64,000 nt of DNA from Ruminococcus_C callidus (GCF_049562855.1 NZ_CP186925.1:310001-374000), one strand, 5' to 3'; positions 52,073 to 61,358 are shown, counted from the first letter of the stretch. The notes: a model not told the origin generated them from the sequence alone. A program made the numbers and translations.

Positions 52073-52324
52073 ATGGACGATAAAAATGTAATGGAAAATA
52101 TCCTGCTGCTGGAAAAGGGCGTTTGCGACCTGTATGTACACGGCGTGATCGAGTCCAGCACCAGCAACGTGCACCAGACGTTCAGTTATGCACTGAGCGA
52201 TTCCCTCGCCATGCAGGATACCCTGTACGACAAAATGGCGGCAAAGGGCTGGTATCCCACCGACCGTGCCGAGATGACAAAGGTACAGGCGGTCAAGAAG
52301 AAGTTCCAGTCGATGCAGGGCTGA
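52073..52324 (+). CDS. Coat F (CotF) domain protein
   Basis: An 83-aa protein with the CotF pattern: ILLLEKGVCDLYVHGVIESS, then LSDSLAMQDTLYDKMAAKGWYPTDRA. The GWY motif near the end of the helix bundle is typical. AGGAGG precedes ATG 52073. Likely a small helical protein once tied to the 57-aa companion. A strong terminator follows 10 bp later. Confidence 0.82.
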   Translation: MDDKNVMENILLLEKGVCDLYVHGVIESSTSNVHQTFSYALSDSLAMQDTLYDKMAAKGWYPTDRAEMTKVQAVKKKFQSMQG

Positions 52325-52333
52325 CGCAGACAC

Positions 52334-52368
52334 AAAAAAGCTGCCGCGTTTTTGCGGCAGCTTTTTTC
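52334..52368 (+). terminator. Terminator after the CotF-type gene
   Basis: AAAGCTGCCGC / GCGGCAGCTTT with a T loop and a T tract. Confidence 0.92.
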
Positions 52369-52378
52369 GGTGTTGTCC

Positions 52379-52407
52379 TTGACATCTGATACAGGGCATG
52401 ATACAAT
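52379..52407 (+). promoter_or_regulatory. Promoter of the lipoprotein gene
   Basis: TTGACA, 17-bp spacer, TACAAT. TTGACATCT and ATGATACAAT are shared with the GH9 promoter at 53342-53370. Confidence 0.8.
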
Positions 52408-52410
52408 ACA

Positions 52411-52457
52411 GGCAACGCTGTACAAAGCCGGCAGGCTTTGCACGGTGTTTCCTTAAA
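52411..52457. repeat. Short deletion form of the palindromic repeat
   Basis: GGCAACGCTGTACAAAGCC and GGCTTTGCACGGTGTTTCC, about 47 bp, in the leader of the lipoprotein gene. Confidence 0.6.
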
Positions 52458-52488
52458 ATATCGTATGGTGTAAAATAGAGGGTGTAAT

Positions 52489-53262
52489 ATGAAACGAAAT
52501 TTTTTATTCCATGTATTGCTGCTTTCTGGACTTATCGCAATTAGCATCACTGGTTTTACAGGCTGTTTCTATGAAAACACAAAAGATGCATCGCATGTTT
52601 CTGAAACGGAATTAGAGCAGCTTGCGGACGATGCAGATGCTGTTGTCGAAGCATATTTTAAAGAAAAGTATGATGTACAAGCTGCTGTTACAGACCGGTC
52701 TATTGCCGGGGGCGTTTTTTTAGGACCGGATCCGTCGGCAGAACCCTATTATAATTGCACTGTCAGCATTACAGATGACGAGGATTATACGGTGTGCAAT
52801 GCCGAAGTGTACGGAAAACGGGCGGACAAGGAAATAGAATTATACGTAAAAAACGAATCCTATTATGGGAAATTCATGAAAGATAAAACGATACAGTGGA
52901 TAGAACCATATATCCTGCAAGCCGGTTTTCAGGATCATATCATAGAGTACAGTTGTACGGAGCTATGCTTTCCGTCAGAATATTCTGCCGATCTCACGGC
53001 GGATACATTTGTTTCATTCACTTCAAAAGACAGAAGCTTAGCCGCCTGTTTTCAGTTGATGATTTCAGAATCAGAGTATATGCAGCATGAGGATCTATCC
53101 AGAGAATTTGACGGCTTGAAAGATCATTTGGAGCAAATTGACGGCGAAATAACATTGCGTATGTATGTCTATGATGATGAAGATTATAAGCAGATCAAAA
53201 ATGGCAGTGATGCTCATTTTCATAGTATTCTATCCTCAGAAATTTTTAGCTGCACAGGGTGA
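52489..53262 (+). CDS. Lipoprotein of unknown function
   Basis: A 257-aa protein with a lipobox in ITGFTGC, so it is anchored to the outer face of the membrane at Cys. The mature part is acidic and rich in beta-strand patterns; no family recognised. The RBS is weak (GAGGGTG). More AT-rich than flanking genes. It lies between CotF and the GH9 cellulase and shares a promoter type with the latter. Confidence 0.75.
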   Translation: MKRNFLFHVLLLSGLIAISITGFTGCFYENTKDASHVSETELEQLADDADAVVEAYFKEKYDVQAAVTDRSIAGGVFLGPDPSAEPYYNCTVSITDDEDYTVCNAEVYGKRADKEIELYVKNESYYGKFMKDKTIQWIEPYILQAGFQDHIIEYSCTELCFPSEYSADLTADTFVSFTSKDRSLAACFQLMISESEYMQHEDLSREFDGLKDHLEQIDGEITLRMYVYDDEDYKQIKNGSDAHFHSILSSEIFSCTG

Positions 53263-53341
53263 TACGACATTGCATAAGATGTGCAATCCGATTTTGCGGT
53301 AGCTTTTTCGACGTTGATTTTGACAGGCTGCACAAAAAATC

Positions 53342-53370
53342 TTGACATCTCACGCAAGATATGATACAAT
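53342..53370 (+). promoter_or_regulatory. Promoter of the GH9 cellulase gene
   Basis: TTGACA, 17-bp spacer, TACAAT, 70 bp before the ATG. Confidence 0.85.
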
Positions 53371-53439
53371 AAAAATAATTGGACAATTTTTTGCCTGTAA
53401 GAGCAGGAGCGTTTTTTGGAAAGGAAGGATTGATTGTCT

Positions 53440-56127
53440 ATGAAGAAGTGGATCGCGGCGATTTCTGCCGCAGTGCTGGCAGTGACCGGAATGGCTTCGG
53501 CAATTCCTGCGGCAACGGTGACCGCTGCTGACAGCAAGTACAACTATGGAGAGGCTCTCCAGAAGTCGATGTTTTTCTACGAGGTGCAGCAGAGCGGCAA
53601 AAAGCCGGATTGGAACGAAGTCAGCTGGCGTTCGGACTGCATGACCAACGACTATGTGACAGGCGGCTGGTTTGATGCCGGAGATCACCTGAAATTCACA
53701 CTGACCAATGCGTACTCCGCAGCACTGCTGGGCTGGGGTCTGCTGAACTACGGCGACGGTGTGGAAAAGGCTGGTCAGCGTACCATGTATGAGAACAACC
53801 TCCAGTTTGCACTGGATTATCTGGTGGGCTGCGATCAGGGTGACAACATTGTCTATATGATCGGCGACGGCTCGTTCGACCACGTATGGTGGGGCTCTGC
53901 CGAAGTATACATGGACAAGTACGAACTAATGAAGGGCGAAACTGAGCGTCCGTACTATACCTGTGAGGACAGCTGCATTCAGGCCGACATGGCGGCGGCA
54001 CTCTGCACCGGCTATCTGAACTTCAAGGACTCCAAGCCGGAAAAGGCAAAGGAATATCTGGAACACGCCATTGACCTGTTCGACCGTGCCGACAAGCTGC
54101 GTGCGATCGGCGATGATGCCGCAGAACAGCCGTACTACAAGATCACCACATTCTATGATGATCTGTTCTATGCTGCAAACTGGCTGTACATGGCAACCGG
54201 CGAGCAGAAGTATCTGGATCTGTGCAAGACCGACTATATCCCGAATCTGGGCAAGGAAGAACAGTCCAGCGAAATGAAGTACACATGGGGCATGTGCTGG
54301 GACGATGTGATGCAGGGCGGCGTGCTGCTGTATGCGATCAACACCGGCGAATCCCAGTGGAAAGACCAGTTCACCAAGCATCTGGAATACTGGACGACTG
54401 GTTACGGCGGCAAGCAGATCACCTATACACCGGACGGTCTGCCGTGGCTGTTCCAGTGGGGTTCTCTCCGCCACGCTACCACGACTGCATTTCTGGCATA
54501 TGTGGCAGTCGATCAGCTGTATCAGGACGATACCGCCAAGGCTGAAAAGTACACCAAGTTTGCTGACGATGTCATGAACTACTGCTTCGGCGACAACTCC
54601 AAAAACTTTAGCTATGTGGTCGGCATGGGTGACGATTATCCGCAGGCATGGCACCACAGAACTTCCAGCGGTGCATGGAATGACAAGTGGAGCAACATCG
54701 GACAGACCGAGGGCGAAGATGCCAAGCCCCACGCACACATTCTGTACGGTGCACTGGTCGGCGGTCCGGATCAGAAGGACAGCTATTCTGACAAGATCGG
54801 CGACTATCAGTATACTGAAGTTGCGATCGACTATAACGCCGGCTATACCGCAGCACTCTGTGCAATGGTAGAAAAGTACGGCGGCACCTCTGACCCTGAC
54901 TTCCCGCCGACAGAAACTCCGAAGTGGGACGAATTCTTCATGAAGGCTTCTGTGAACCAGTCGGCTTCCAGCTATACTGAACTGAAAGCCTTTGCCATGA
55001 ACCACAGTGCATGGCCGGCAAGAACCATCAAGAACCTGTCCTATAACTATTACTTCGACATCAGCGAACTGGTCGATGCAGGTTATTCGATCAATGACGT
55101 TTCTGTAAAGATCGGCTACGACCAGCACAGCAGCGATAAGGGCAAGATCTCTATTTCTGATCCGATCCAGTACAGCGGCAATATCTACTATGTCAAGCTG
55201 TCCTTTGCAGACGGCAGCGTGGTAATGCCTACCGGTCAGTCGGAACACCGCAGCGAGTGCCAGTTCCGCATTTCGATTCCGGACAACATTCAGGGTGTCT
55301 GGGATCCGACAAACGACTATTCCTATGCCGGTCTGGAACAGGGCGGCGAAGATGCTATGGTGGCAACCGACCATATCACCATGTATGACGGCGACACTCT
55401 GATCTGGGGCGTAGAGCCGGACGGCACCAAGCCGGATCCGGCAGTTACAACAACAACAACGACGACGACTACAGAACAGACCACCACAACGACAACAAGA
55501 GCTACAATGACGACCACTTCGAACGAAATTATCTATGAATCCGCGGGTGCACTTCTGCTGGACGATGAGCCGGAGAAGCTGACCTATCGTGTTGGGGAGG
55601 ATCTGGATCTCACCGGACTGCGAATTTCCCTGAAGTACTATCACGGAAAAGACAGCTGTGATGTGATCTATGACAAGGTATCGCCCGCCGATTATCCGGA
55701 TAAATTCACCATAGACACTTCGGAATTTGACAGTTCCAAGTCGGGCACATATACCATTCGTGTGAAAGCAAGCTCGGATTTGATCTTGAACTACCGGTTG
55801 TCCTTTGCCGAGGTTTCTTTCAAGGTTACTGTTGAAGATCATGAGAGTACAACAGAAACTTCACCTATTACCACAACCACCACCACCGCTTCCGGACAGC
55901 CTACACCGTCAGGAGCAGTCCTCTATGGCGATACCAATCTGGACGGCAGAGTGGACATCACCGATGCTGTGCTTCTGAATAAGTCGGTTGCCGGAGCCGT
56001 AGTTCTGGAGGGCGATGCCAAGCAGAATGCAGACTGTGACGGCAGCAACGAGATCGATTCCAATGATGCAGTTGTACTGCTGCGGTTCTTGGTACACATC
56101 ATCAATTCTCTGCCCAGTGCAGAATGA
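53440..56127 (+). CDS. Cellulosomal GH9 endoglucanase with CBM3, Ig-like domain and dockerin
   Basis: An 895-aa secreted enzyme. Signal peptide ends near VTAADS. GH9 catalytic domain about 33-480: VTGGWFDAGDHLKF (catalytic Asp pair), AWHHRTSSG and YTEVAIDYNAGYTAAL (catalytic Glu). A CBM3c-type domain follows (about 498-650, WDEFFMKASVN). Then a Thr-rich linker, a Big_3-like Ig domain (EKLTYRVGEDLDLTGLRISL), a second Thr linker and a dockerin (GDTNLDGRVDITDAVLLNK and ADCDGSNEIDSNDAVVLL). It cuts cellulose and is held in the cellulosome by the dockerin. ATG 53440 is set by AAGGAAGG, not the upstream TTG. Confidence 0.95.
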   Translation: MKKWIAAISAAVLAVTGMASAIPAATVTAADSKYNYGEALQKSMFFYEVQQSGKKPDWNEVSWRSDCMTNDYVTGGWFDAGDHLKFTLTNAYSAALLGWGLLNYGDGVEKAGQRTMYENNLQFALDYLVGCDQGDNIVYMIGDGSFDHVWWGSAEVYMDKYELMKGETERPYYTCEDSCIQADMAAALCTGYLNFKDSKPEKAKEYLEHAIDLFDRADKLRAIGDDAAEQPYYKITTFYDDLFYAANWLYMATGEQKYLDLCKTDYIPNLGKEEQSSEMKYTWGMCWDDVMQGGVLLYAINTGESQWKDQFTKHLEYWTTGYGGKQITYTPDGLPWLFQWGSLRHATTTAFLAYVAVDQLYQDDTAKAEKYTKFADDVMNYCFGDNSKNFSYVVGMGDDYPQAWHHRTSSGAWNDKWSNIGQTEGEDAKPHAHILYGALVGGPDQKDSYSDKIGDYQYTEVAIDYNAGYTAALCAMVEKYGGTSDPDFPPTETPKWDEFFMKASVNQSASSYTELKAFAMNHSAWPARTIKNLSYNYYFDISELVDAGYSINDVSVKIGYDQHSSDKGKISISDPIQYSGNIYYVKLSFADGSVVMPTGQSEHRSECQFRISIPDNIQGVWDPTNDYSYAGLEQGGEDAMVATDHITMYDGDTLIWGVEPDGTKPDPAVTTTTTTTTTEQTTTTTTRATMTTTSNEIIYESAGALLLDDEPEKLTYRVGEDLDLTGLRISLKYYHGKDSCDVIYDKVSPADYPDKFTIDTSEFDSSKSGTYTIRVKASSDLILNYRLSFAEVSFKVTVEDHESTTETSPITTTTTTASGQPTPSGAVLYGDTNLDGRVDITDAVLLNKSVAGAVVLEGDAKQNADCDGSNEIDSNDAVVLLRFLVHIINSLPSAE

Positions 56128-56164
56128 TTCCGGTGATGTCTGAACGACACGCGAAAAACTGTAT

Positions 56165-56344
56165 AAGGGAAACACTGCATAAAGCTTGTGCGTAAGATGC
56201 GTAGTCAGATTTTTCGGCAGATTGCCTAGAAATTCCGCAGGCATACTGTATGTATGGCAAGGGATTTCTGGGCAATATGACGGAAAATCTGCAAGCAGAT
56301 TGCGTGCAAAGCCGTCAGGCGGGCTTTATGCAGTGTTTCCCTAA
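56165..56344. repeat. Palindromic MITE-like repeat, full copy
   Basis: AAGGGAAACACTGCATAAAGC-type start to GGGCTTTATGCAGTGTTTCC; very close to the copies at 51868 and 63498. Confidence 0.88.
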
Positions 56345-56347
56345 GAT

Positions 56348-56384
56348 AAAAAAGAGCAGGTACTTTGCGGTATCTGCTCTTTTG
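56348..56384 (+). terminator. Terminator after the GH9 gene
   Basis: AAAAGAGCAG pairs with CTGCTCTTTT; sits right after the repeat. Confidence 0.75.
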
Positions 56385-56528
56385 ATTATGGTATGAATTT
56401 CGTTGAGAAACCAATTGGACAGTTAATGCAAACGGAAATAACTGTCCGAAGCTGCAAACCAGAACGGTTATTTCGGAATAAACGTTGGGTGTTTGTCAAA
56501 CGTTTTTTTCAACACATGATGCCCCAAA

Positions 56529-56575
56529 ACAAACTGCCCCTGTAAGCCATTACGCTTACAGGGGCAGTGCTTTTT
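56529..56575 (-). terminator. Terminator after the GH74 gene
   Basis: 14-bp perfect stem ACTGCCCCTGTAAG / CTTACAGGGGCAGT with T-rich flanks on both strands. Confidence 0.85.
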
Positions 56576-56602
56576 ATGATCGCGATTGCAAATTTGTTCG
56601 GA

Positions 56603-59428
56603 TTACTCTGCAACTTCCGGCAGGTTCTTGATGATCTGTACCAAGAACTTCAGCAGGGAAACCGCATCGTCAGAACCGACTTCACCGTTTGCATTGCAGT
56701 CTGCATTCTTTGCAGCCTGTGCGGCCAGAGATACTGCTCCGGCAGCTGCCTTGTTCAGAAGTACTGCATCGGTGATGTCCACTCTGCCGTCCAGATTGGT
56801 GTCGCCATAGAGTGTTGCTCCTGCCGGTACTGTGGCGGTGTTCTTGCCAGAAGCCGTTGTAGAAACGCCGGTGGAGTCAGTGGTCTGGGGGAGTGTGGTT
56901 ACGATCGTGGTAGCAATTGTAGTAGATGCAGCAGAATCCTTAGTAGAAGCCGCTGTGGAAACGGTTGTGGTGCTGGTTGTTGTGGTGGTTGCTTTGGTTG
57001 TCTGTGTGGTATCTGTGGTGACCGGCTTCGGGTCTTCAGAACCGTTGACTTTGCCGACTACGATGCCGCAGCCGACAGTGGACATATAAACGGTGCCAAA
57101 GGTGTTCATGTCGCCGACCAGATAGTTACCGTTGCCGGTACCGCCGTACAGGTGGTTCTGGTTGATGAGTACCCAGCTCTTGCCGCAGTCGGTAGAACGA
57201 TAGATGCCTTCCGGATCAGAATCTGCCGGCTTGCCGTACATATACAGGGTGTAGGGATCGCCGTCCTTTGCTGCTGCACCATAGCCCATGGTCTTGCAGT
57301 AGCTGACGCTGTCCATCTTGGTGATGGTCTTGCCGTAGTCGGTTACCAGATATGCGCCGTAGTAGCCGGCTGCAATGGCAAATGTGCCCTCGTCCAGATA
57401 AGCAATGCGGTATGCGCCGTCGCACTGGTCGTACTGGCAAACGGTCTGGTTGTTCTTAAAAGTCTTGCCGTAGTCATCGCTGACCATCAGGATGTAGCGA
57501 GCATCGGTGATATCGGCCTTCGGCTTGCTGTAGAAATAAGAGGAGTTGTAGTAATAGCCGTATGCATAGACATACTGCGGATTTTTTTCATCCACGCACA
57601 TCCAGATGGTGCTGGACAAGCTGTCGCTGGTGGAAGCGGTGTTCCAGGTCTTGCCGAAGTCATCGGTATAAGCGATCTTACCGCTGCTGCTGACCAGAAT
57701 GCGGTAGGTGCCGTCCTCCAGCTGGTTGATGGCTGCCTTCGCACCGGAGCACGGAATGTTCGGCAGCTCCTGCCATGTGGTGCCGTCTGTGGTGTAGTAG
57801 CCCAGTGCGCTGCCCTCAGACAGACGTACCATCACGTCCGGATTTGCCGGGCAGTATGCAATACCGGCAGTAGAAGCAGTGGTGCTGGTCAGCTTGTTCA
57901 TGCTGGGAGTCAGCTGGGTTGCAGTGCCGTCTGCATTGTGATAGAAGCCGTCATAGTCACCGATGACCGAAACCGGATCCTTGCCCGGACGGCTGATGAA
58001 GTCCAGAGATACCACTTCTTCAATGCCGTCTGCGGCAAAGCGAATGGTGGGGCATTCTGCCCAGGTATCCTCACAGGTGAAAACGCCGTTACCGGAAACC
58101 ACCCAGAACTGGTCGCTGTTTCTCGGATCCAGTGCGATGCAGCCGGACCAGTGGATCGCCTTGTCCCGAATCCAGCTGTGACCGCCGTCCTGCAAATAGT
58201 TTGCAATCAGCGGCCCATTCCAGTATGCAGTGTTGCCGGGAGTCATTTCTGTCCAGGTTTCGCCGCCGTCTTCCGACTTGAAGAAACGGTCGCCCCATGC
58301 AATGGCATCTCTGTCCCAGGCATCAGCAGTCCAAGACTGGGAGTACCACTGTGCGCAAGTGGTTGCCACCAGCTTGTTGGCATCCTTCGGGTCACTTGCT
58401 ACTGCGCCATAACCGACATTCAGCTTTGTGGCAGTACCGTTGGAAGTTGTAGTCGGTGTAATATCTTTCAGTTCGTCGGTCTTGGGGTTATACTTATAAG
58501 CATAACCAGTGCCGCTGTCGAACATCAGACCGTTGATGTAGGTGATCAGCAGGTTGCCGTCCGGATCCAGATTGATTCTGGAGGGCATCTGCTCGGTGGG
58601 CAGATCTTCGCTCAGGGGCTTGAAATCGTCGCTGCCGACTTCTGCCACGTGGAGGTTTGCCTTGCCCTTGACGGAAGTGCCGACGTAGACCTTGCCGTCT
58701 GTAATTTTAATCGTAGCAATACCATTGACGTTCAGGTATTCGTCATCTGCGACAGATCTTACCATATGCTCTGTCCAGGTCGGCCATTTGATGCTGTATT
58801 CGAACAGCCCCAGCTTATCATAGCCCATGACCGGACTCCAGGTGTCGCCGCCGTCCTCACTCATAATGAGGGCAGAATCGCCGGCAGTGGCATCGCCGCC
58901 GCAGTAGATGATATTCGGGTTGTCCGGATCCACGGCGATTGCCTCACCGGTCTGTCTGCCGTAGCCGTTGCCGTGTACCTGAATCAGATCGGTAACGTCG
59001 ATCTCTTCAAAGGTTTCGCCGGCATCGCGGGAACGGAAAATGACGGTTCGTGCATCGCTGAAATATGCACAGCCGCACAGCAGATACAGGGTGTCGTCAT
59101 CGTTGGGGTCAACGCACATGGCATCAACGCTCAGGAAGCCGCGGTCAGCTTCGTTCAAGAAGTCCAGCAGCTGAACCCATTTTTTCTGTTCATAGTCATA
59201 GCGGTATGCACCGCCTACGTCGGTACGGGCATACATCTGATCGTCACCGGTGACGATACCGGAAACAAAGCCGCCGCCGGCAATGTTCAGTGTATCCCAA
59301 TCCATAGAGGATTCGATCGAGTCCGCAGCAGATGCCGTCAGCGGCTGGCTGATGCCGGCAGTGCCGATTCCCGTGCACAGCAATGCGGCTGCGGTGAGCA
59401 CGGAAATGATTTTTTTCTGTTTGGTCAT
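56603..59428 (-). CDS. Cellulosomal GH74 xyloglucanase with dockerin
   Basis: A 941-aa secreted enzyme. Signal peptide ends near LTASAADS. Residues about 35-770 form a GH74 double seven-bladed propeller with sialidase-like repeats (SEDGGDTWSPV, SEDGGETWTEM, TDDFGKTWNTA, SDDYGKTFKN) and the family start VSGIVTGDDQMYARTDVGGAYRYD. A long Thr/Ser linker follows (about 780-860), then a dockerin (GDTNLDGRVDITDAVLLNK and ADCNANGEVGSDDAVSLL). It probably cleaves xyloglucan. ATG 59428 follows AAAGGGG. Confidence 0.94.
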   Translation of the reverse strand: MTKQKKIISVLTAAALLCTGIGTAGISQPLTASAADSIESSMDWDTLNIAGGGFVSGIVTGDDQMYARTDVGGAYRYDYEQKKWVQLLDFLNEADRGFLSVDAMCVDPNDDDTLYLLCGCAYFSDARTVIFRSRDAGETFEEIDVTDLIQVHGNGYGRQTGEAIAVDPDNPNIIYCGGDATAGDSALIMSEDGGDTWSPVMGYDKLGLFEYSIKWPTWTEHMVRSVADDEYLNVNGIATIKITDGKVYVGTSVKGKANLHVAEVGSDDFKPLSEDLPTEQMPSRINLDPDGNLLITYINGLMFDSGTGYAYKYNPKTDELKDITPTTTSNGTATKLNVGYGAVASDPKDANKLVATTCAQWYSQSWTADAWDRDAIAWGDRFFKSEDGGETWTEMTPGNTAYWNGPLIANYLQDGGHSWIRDKAIHWSGCIALDPRNSDQFWVVSGNGVFTCEDTWAECPTIRFAADGIEEVVSLDFISRPGKDPVSVIGDYDGFYHNADGTATQLTPSMNKLTSTTASTAGIAYCPANPDVMVRLSEGSALGYYTTDGTTWQELPNIPCSGAKAAINQLEDGTYRILVSSSGKIAYTDDFGKTWNTASTSDSLSSTIWMCVDEKNPQYVYAYGYYYNSSYFYSKPKADITDARYILMVSDDYGKTFKNNQTVCQYDQCDGAYRIAYLDEGTFAIAAGYYGAYLVTDYGKTITKMDSVSYCKTMGYGAAAKDGDPYTLYMYGKPADSDPEGIYRSTDCGKSWVLINQNHLYGGTGNGNYLVGDMNTFGTVYMSTVGCGIVVGKVNGSEDPKPVTTDTTQTTKATTTTTSTTTVSTAASTKDSAASTTIATTIVTTLPQTTDSTGVSTTASGKNTATVPAGATLYGDTNLDGRVDITDAVLLNKAAAGAVSLAAQAAKNADCNANGEVGSDDAVSLLKFLVQIIKNLPEVAE

Positions 59429-59531
59429 GGAGTTTCCCCTTTCAAAAATTCCCGAACCGTTCGTGCAGTTCGGCTCGCACGGTTCCTTTGTTGCAGACAG
59501 TCTGGTAAGCCTTCTGTCCACGTTCTTACTT

Positions 59532-59560
59532 ATTATAGCATGCTTTGTGCAGGTTTTCAA
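59532..59560 (-). promoter_or_regulatory. Promoter of the GH74 gene
   Basis: TTGAAA (59560-59555), 17-bp spacer, TATAAT (59537-59532) on the minus strand. Confidence 0.8.
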
Positions 59561-59685
59561 GAATGAAATCACATGTGCCGTAAAATTTGTGCAGATTGGC
59601 AGTTTACAAGAGCAATTTTCTGACAAAATGCACAAATTGCTGAAAACGCACAATTTAGAGATACGATATTTGTGGAATTTGTCAA

Positions 59686-59714
59686 ATGACAGGAGCGGGA
59701 AAGTGTGGTATAAT
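59686..59714 (+). promoter_or_regulatory. Promoter of the carboxypeptidase gene
   Basis: ATGACA, 17-bp spacer, TATAAT. Confidence 0.65.
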
Positions 59715-59830
59715 ACAAGAGATGTAACCGCTTTGTAAGATTTGAACCGGCTTTTGTTGCAATTATTACAATTTGGAGAAAAAGCAGGAAAACCGGAGAA
59801 AAGAAATGAGAAAGAGAAAGGGAAGTCGTT

Positions 59831-60856
59831 ATGGCAAGGCGAACCAAAGACAACGTCTGGGACAAGTTTTCCAGAATCGGTGTCATTTTAGTGTTATTAT
59901 ACGTGATGTTTATCATTCTGGGATTTGCAGTCCGGCTGCTGTTCTTCTCCGATGAACGGGGCACCAGCATTATTCCGGAGGGCAATGGCGTTGTGGCTTC
60001 TGCGGAGGGCACTTCTGCACAGAGCACTGCCGCATCGGAAACTGCCACCACCAATGAGAACATTCTGGATCTGTCTGTGGACAAGACTTATCTGGCAGTG
60101 CTGGAGGGTGGTACCGCCGGCATTGCGGTGAACATGTCCACCACCGGTGCGGCAAGTGCCGGCGATCTCCTTTGGAGCAGCAGCGATGAAACGGTTGCAA
60201 CCGTAGACAATGCAGGCACTGTGACCGGTGTCAGGGCGGGCAAGTGTGACATCACCGTTTCTGTAAAAGGAAATGATGCCATTGCCCAGACCGTTCCGGT
60301 GACAGTCCGGCATCTGGAACAGAAAGACGGCTGCACTTACGTAGACGGGATCCTAATCGTAAACAAGAGCTACGGTTTGCCGGAAAGCTATGATCCGGGA
60401 CTGGATTCCACCACAAAGGCTGCCTTTGAACAGATGAAAGCCGACGCTGCCAAGGAGGATCTGAACCTGTATATCGGTTCGGACTTCCGCGATTATGCAT
60501 ATCAGGTGAAGATCTACAACAACTATAACGATCTGTACGGCTGGGAAATGGCAGATACCTTTTCCGCCCGTCCGGGATATTCCGAGCACCAGACCGGACT
60601 GACCATTGACTGCAACACCATTGATGATGCCTTTGGTGAAACCGCAGAAGCGGTATGGCTGGCAGAGCATTGTGCAGACTACGGCTTCATTATCCGTTTT
60701 CCGGACGGTAAGGAAAACATCACCGGCTATCAGTACGAACCGTGGCATATCCGCTATGTGGGCGTGGATACCGCAAAGGAGATCATGTCGCAGGGTTTGA
60801 CGCTGGAAGAATATCTGGGCGTGCAGTCGGAATATGCAGGACCTTGGGAAGGTTAA
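59831..60856 (+). CDS. Membrane-anchored D-Ala-D-Ala carboxypeptidase (VanY family) with Ig-like domain
   Basis: A 341-aa protein with one N-terminal membrane helix (IGVILVLLYVMFIILGFAVRLLFF), a Ser/Thr-rich linker, a BIG_2-like Ig domain (about 78-158, SVDKTYLAVLEGGTA to TVTGVRAGKCDITVSV) and a VanY-type zinc peptidase domain (about 165-335). Zinc and catalytic motifs are SDFRDYAYQ, GYSEHQTGLTIDCN and EPWHIRYVG. It trims peptidoglycan stem peptides outside the cell. AAAGGGAAG precedes the ATG. Confidence 0.9.
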   Translation: MARRTKDNVWDKFSRIGVILVLLYVMFIILGFAVRLLFFSDERGTSIIPEGNGVVASAEGTSAQSTAASETATTNENILDLSVDKTYLAVLEGGTAGIAVNMSTTGAASAGDLLWSSSDETVATVDNAGTVTGVRAGKCDITVSVKGNDAIAQTVPVTVRHLEQKDGCTYVDGILIVNKSYGLPESYDPGLDSTTKAAFEQMKADAAKEDLNLYIGSDFRDYAYQVKIYNNYNDLYGWEMADTFSARPGYSEHQTGLTIDCNTIDDAFGETAEAVWLAEHCADYGFIIRFPDGKENITGYQYEPWHIRYVGVDTAKEIMSQGLTLEEYLGVQSEYAGPWEG

Positions 60857-60871
60857 TAACAGATATGTAAG

Positions 60872-60907
60872 AGATCTCCGTGCCCCTGAGGTGCGGAGAT
60901 TTTTTGT
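60872..60907 (+). terminator. Terminator after the carboxypeptidase gene
   Basis: ATCTCCG pairs with CGGAGAT, then TTTTTTG. It merges with a partial repeat end (TGTGCGGTATTGCC at 60906-60919). Confidence 0.8.
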
Positions 60908-60940
60908 GCGGTATTGCCTATAGTATGGAGGTCAGATGCA

Positions 60941-61207
60941 ATGTACCATTACAGTATCTGCACGATTGCAGACGAAGTGATCTTTCAGAAACAGTGCAGG
61001 GCACTGGAAACGCATCTCCCGCATCTGGTCAAGGACGAACTGCTGGAAGATGTGGACGGTTCGCTGATGCAGCGGTATTGGCTGGACGGAAAAATGATTC
61101 GGGTTTATAACAGCAATGACATTCGTTCCGTTTATATTGACTCGGAAGTGGAACTGGAACCGTATTTCAAGGACAAGAGCAGGGAAAAAACGCCACTTGC
61201 AGAATGA
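60941..61207 (+). CDS. Small hypothetical protein
   Basis: An 88-aa soluble acidic protein starting MYHYSICTIADEVIFQKQC and ending near FKDKSREKTPLAE. GGAGG lies about 9 bases before ATG 60941. The pattern YWLDGKMIRVYNSNDIRSVYIDSEVEL is beta-rich. No family recognised. It lies between a terminator and the ilvE promoter, so it is probably transcribed alone or by read-through. Confidence 0.65.
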   Translation: MYHYSICTIADEVIFQKQCRALETHLPHLVKDELLEDVDGSLMQRYWLDGKMIRVYNSNDIRSVYIDSEVELEPYFKDKSREKTPLAE

Positions 61208-61265
61208 CTTTTGCCCCGCACCATAAAAAAGAATCCGAAAATCCAAAAAAAATTTCAAAAAACTA

Positions 61266-61294
61266 TTCCAAAATACAGAAAAGTGTGCTATAAT
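61266..61294 (+). promoter_or_regulatory. Promoter of ilvE
   Basis: TTCCAA, 17-bp spacer, TATAAT, 64 bp before the ATG. Confidence 0.75.
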
Positions 61295-61358
61295 AGTAGC
61301 AGAGCCGTCCAACCGCACAGCGATTTGCGGCAAAACTATCAAAAAAGAGGTTTTTGAC

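Larger units (their letters stand above)
56128..56602. other. Gene-free region between the convergent GH9 and GH74 genes
   Basis: Holds a full palindromic repeat and two terminator hairpins. No gene seen. Confidence 0.75.
59429..59830. other. Divergent promoter region between GH74 and the carboxypeptidase gene
   Basis: Contains the promoters at 59532-59560 (minus) and 59686-59714 (plus). Several copies of TTTGTGCA / TGCACAAA-type words lie between them (near 59548, 59588, 59630, 59648). No gene seen. Confidence 0.6.

Noticed and set aside
53926..55842. Long minus-strand frame opposite the GH9 gene
   Set aside because: Antisense shadow of the cellulase; no start signals.
56567..59566. Very long plus-strand frame (999 codons) opposite the GH74 gene
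   Set aside because: It is the antisense of the GH74 coding region; residues are Cys/Ile/Val-rich and without motifs, and the minus frame has signal peptide, propeller repeats and dockerin.
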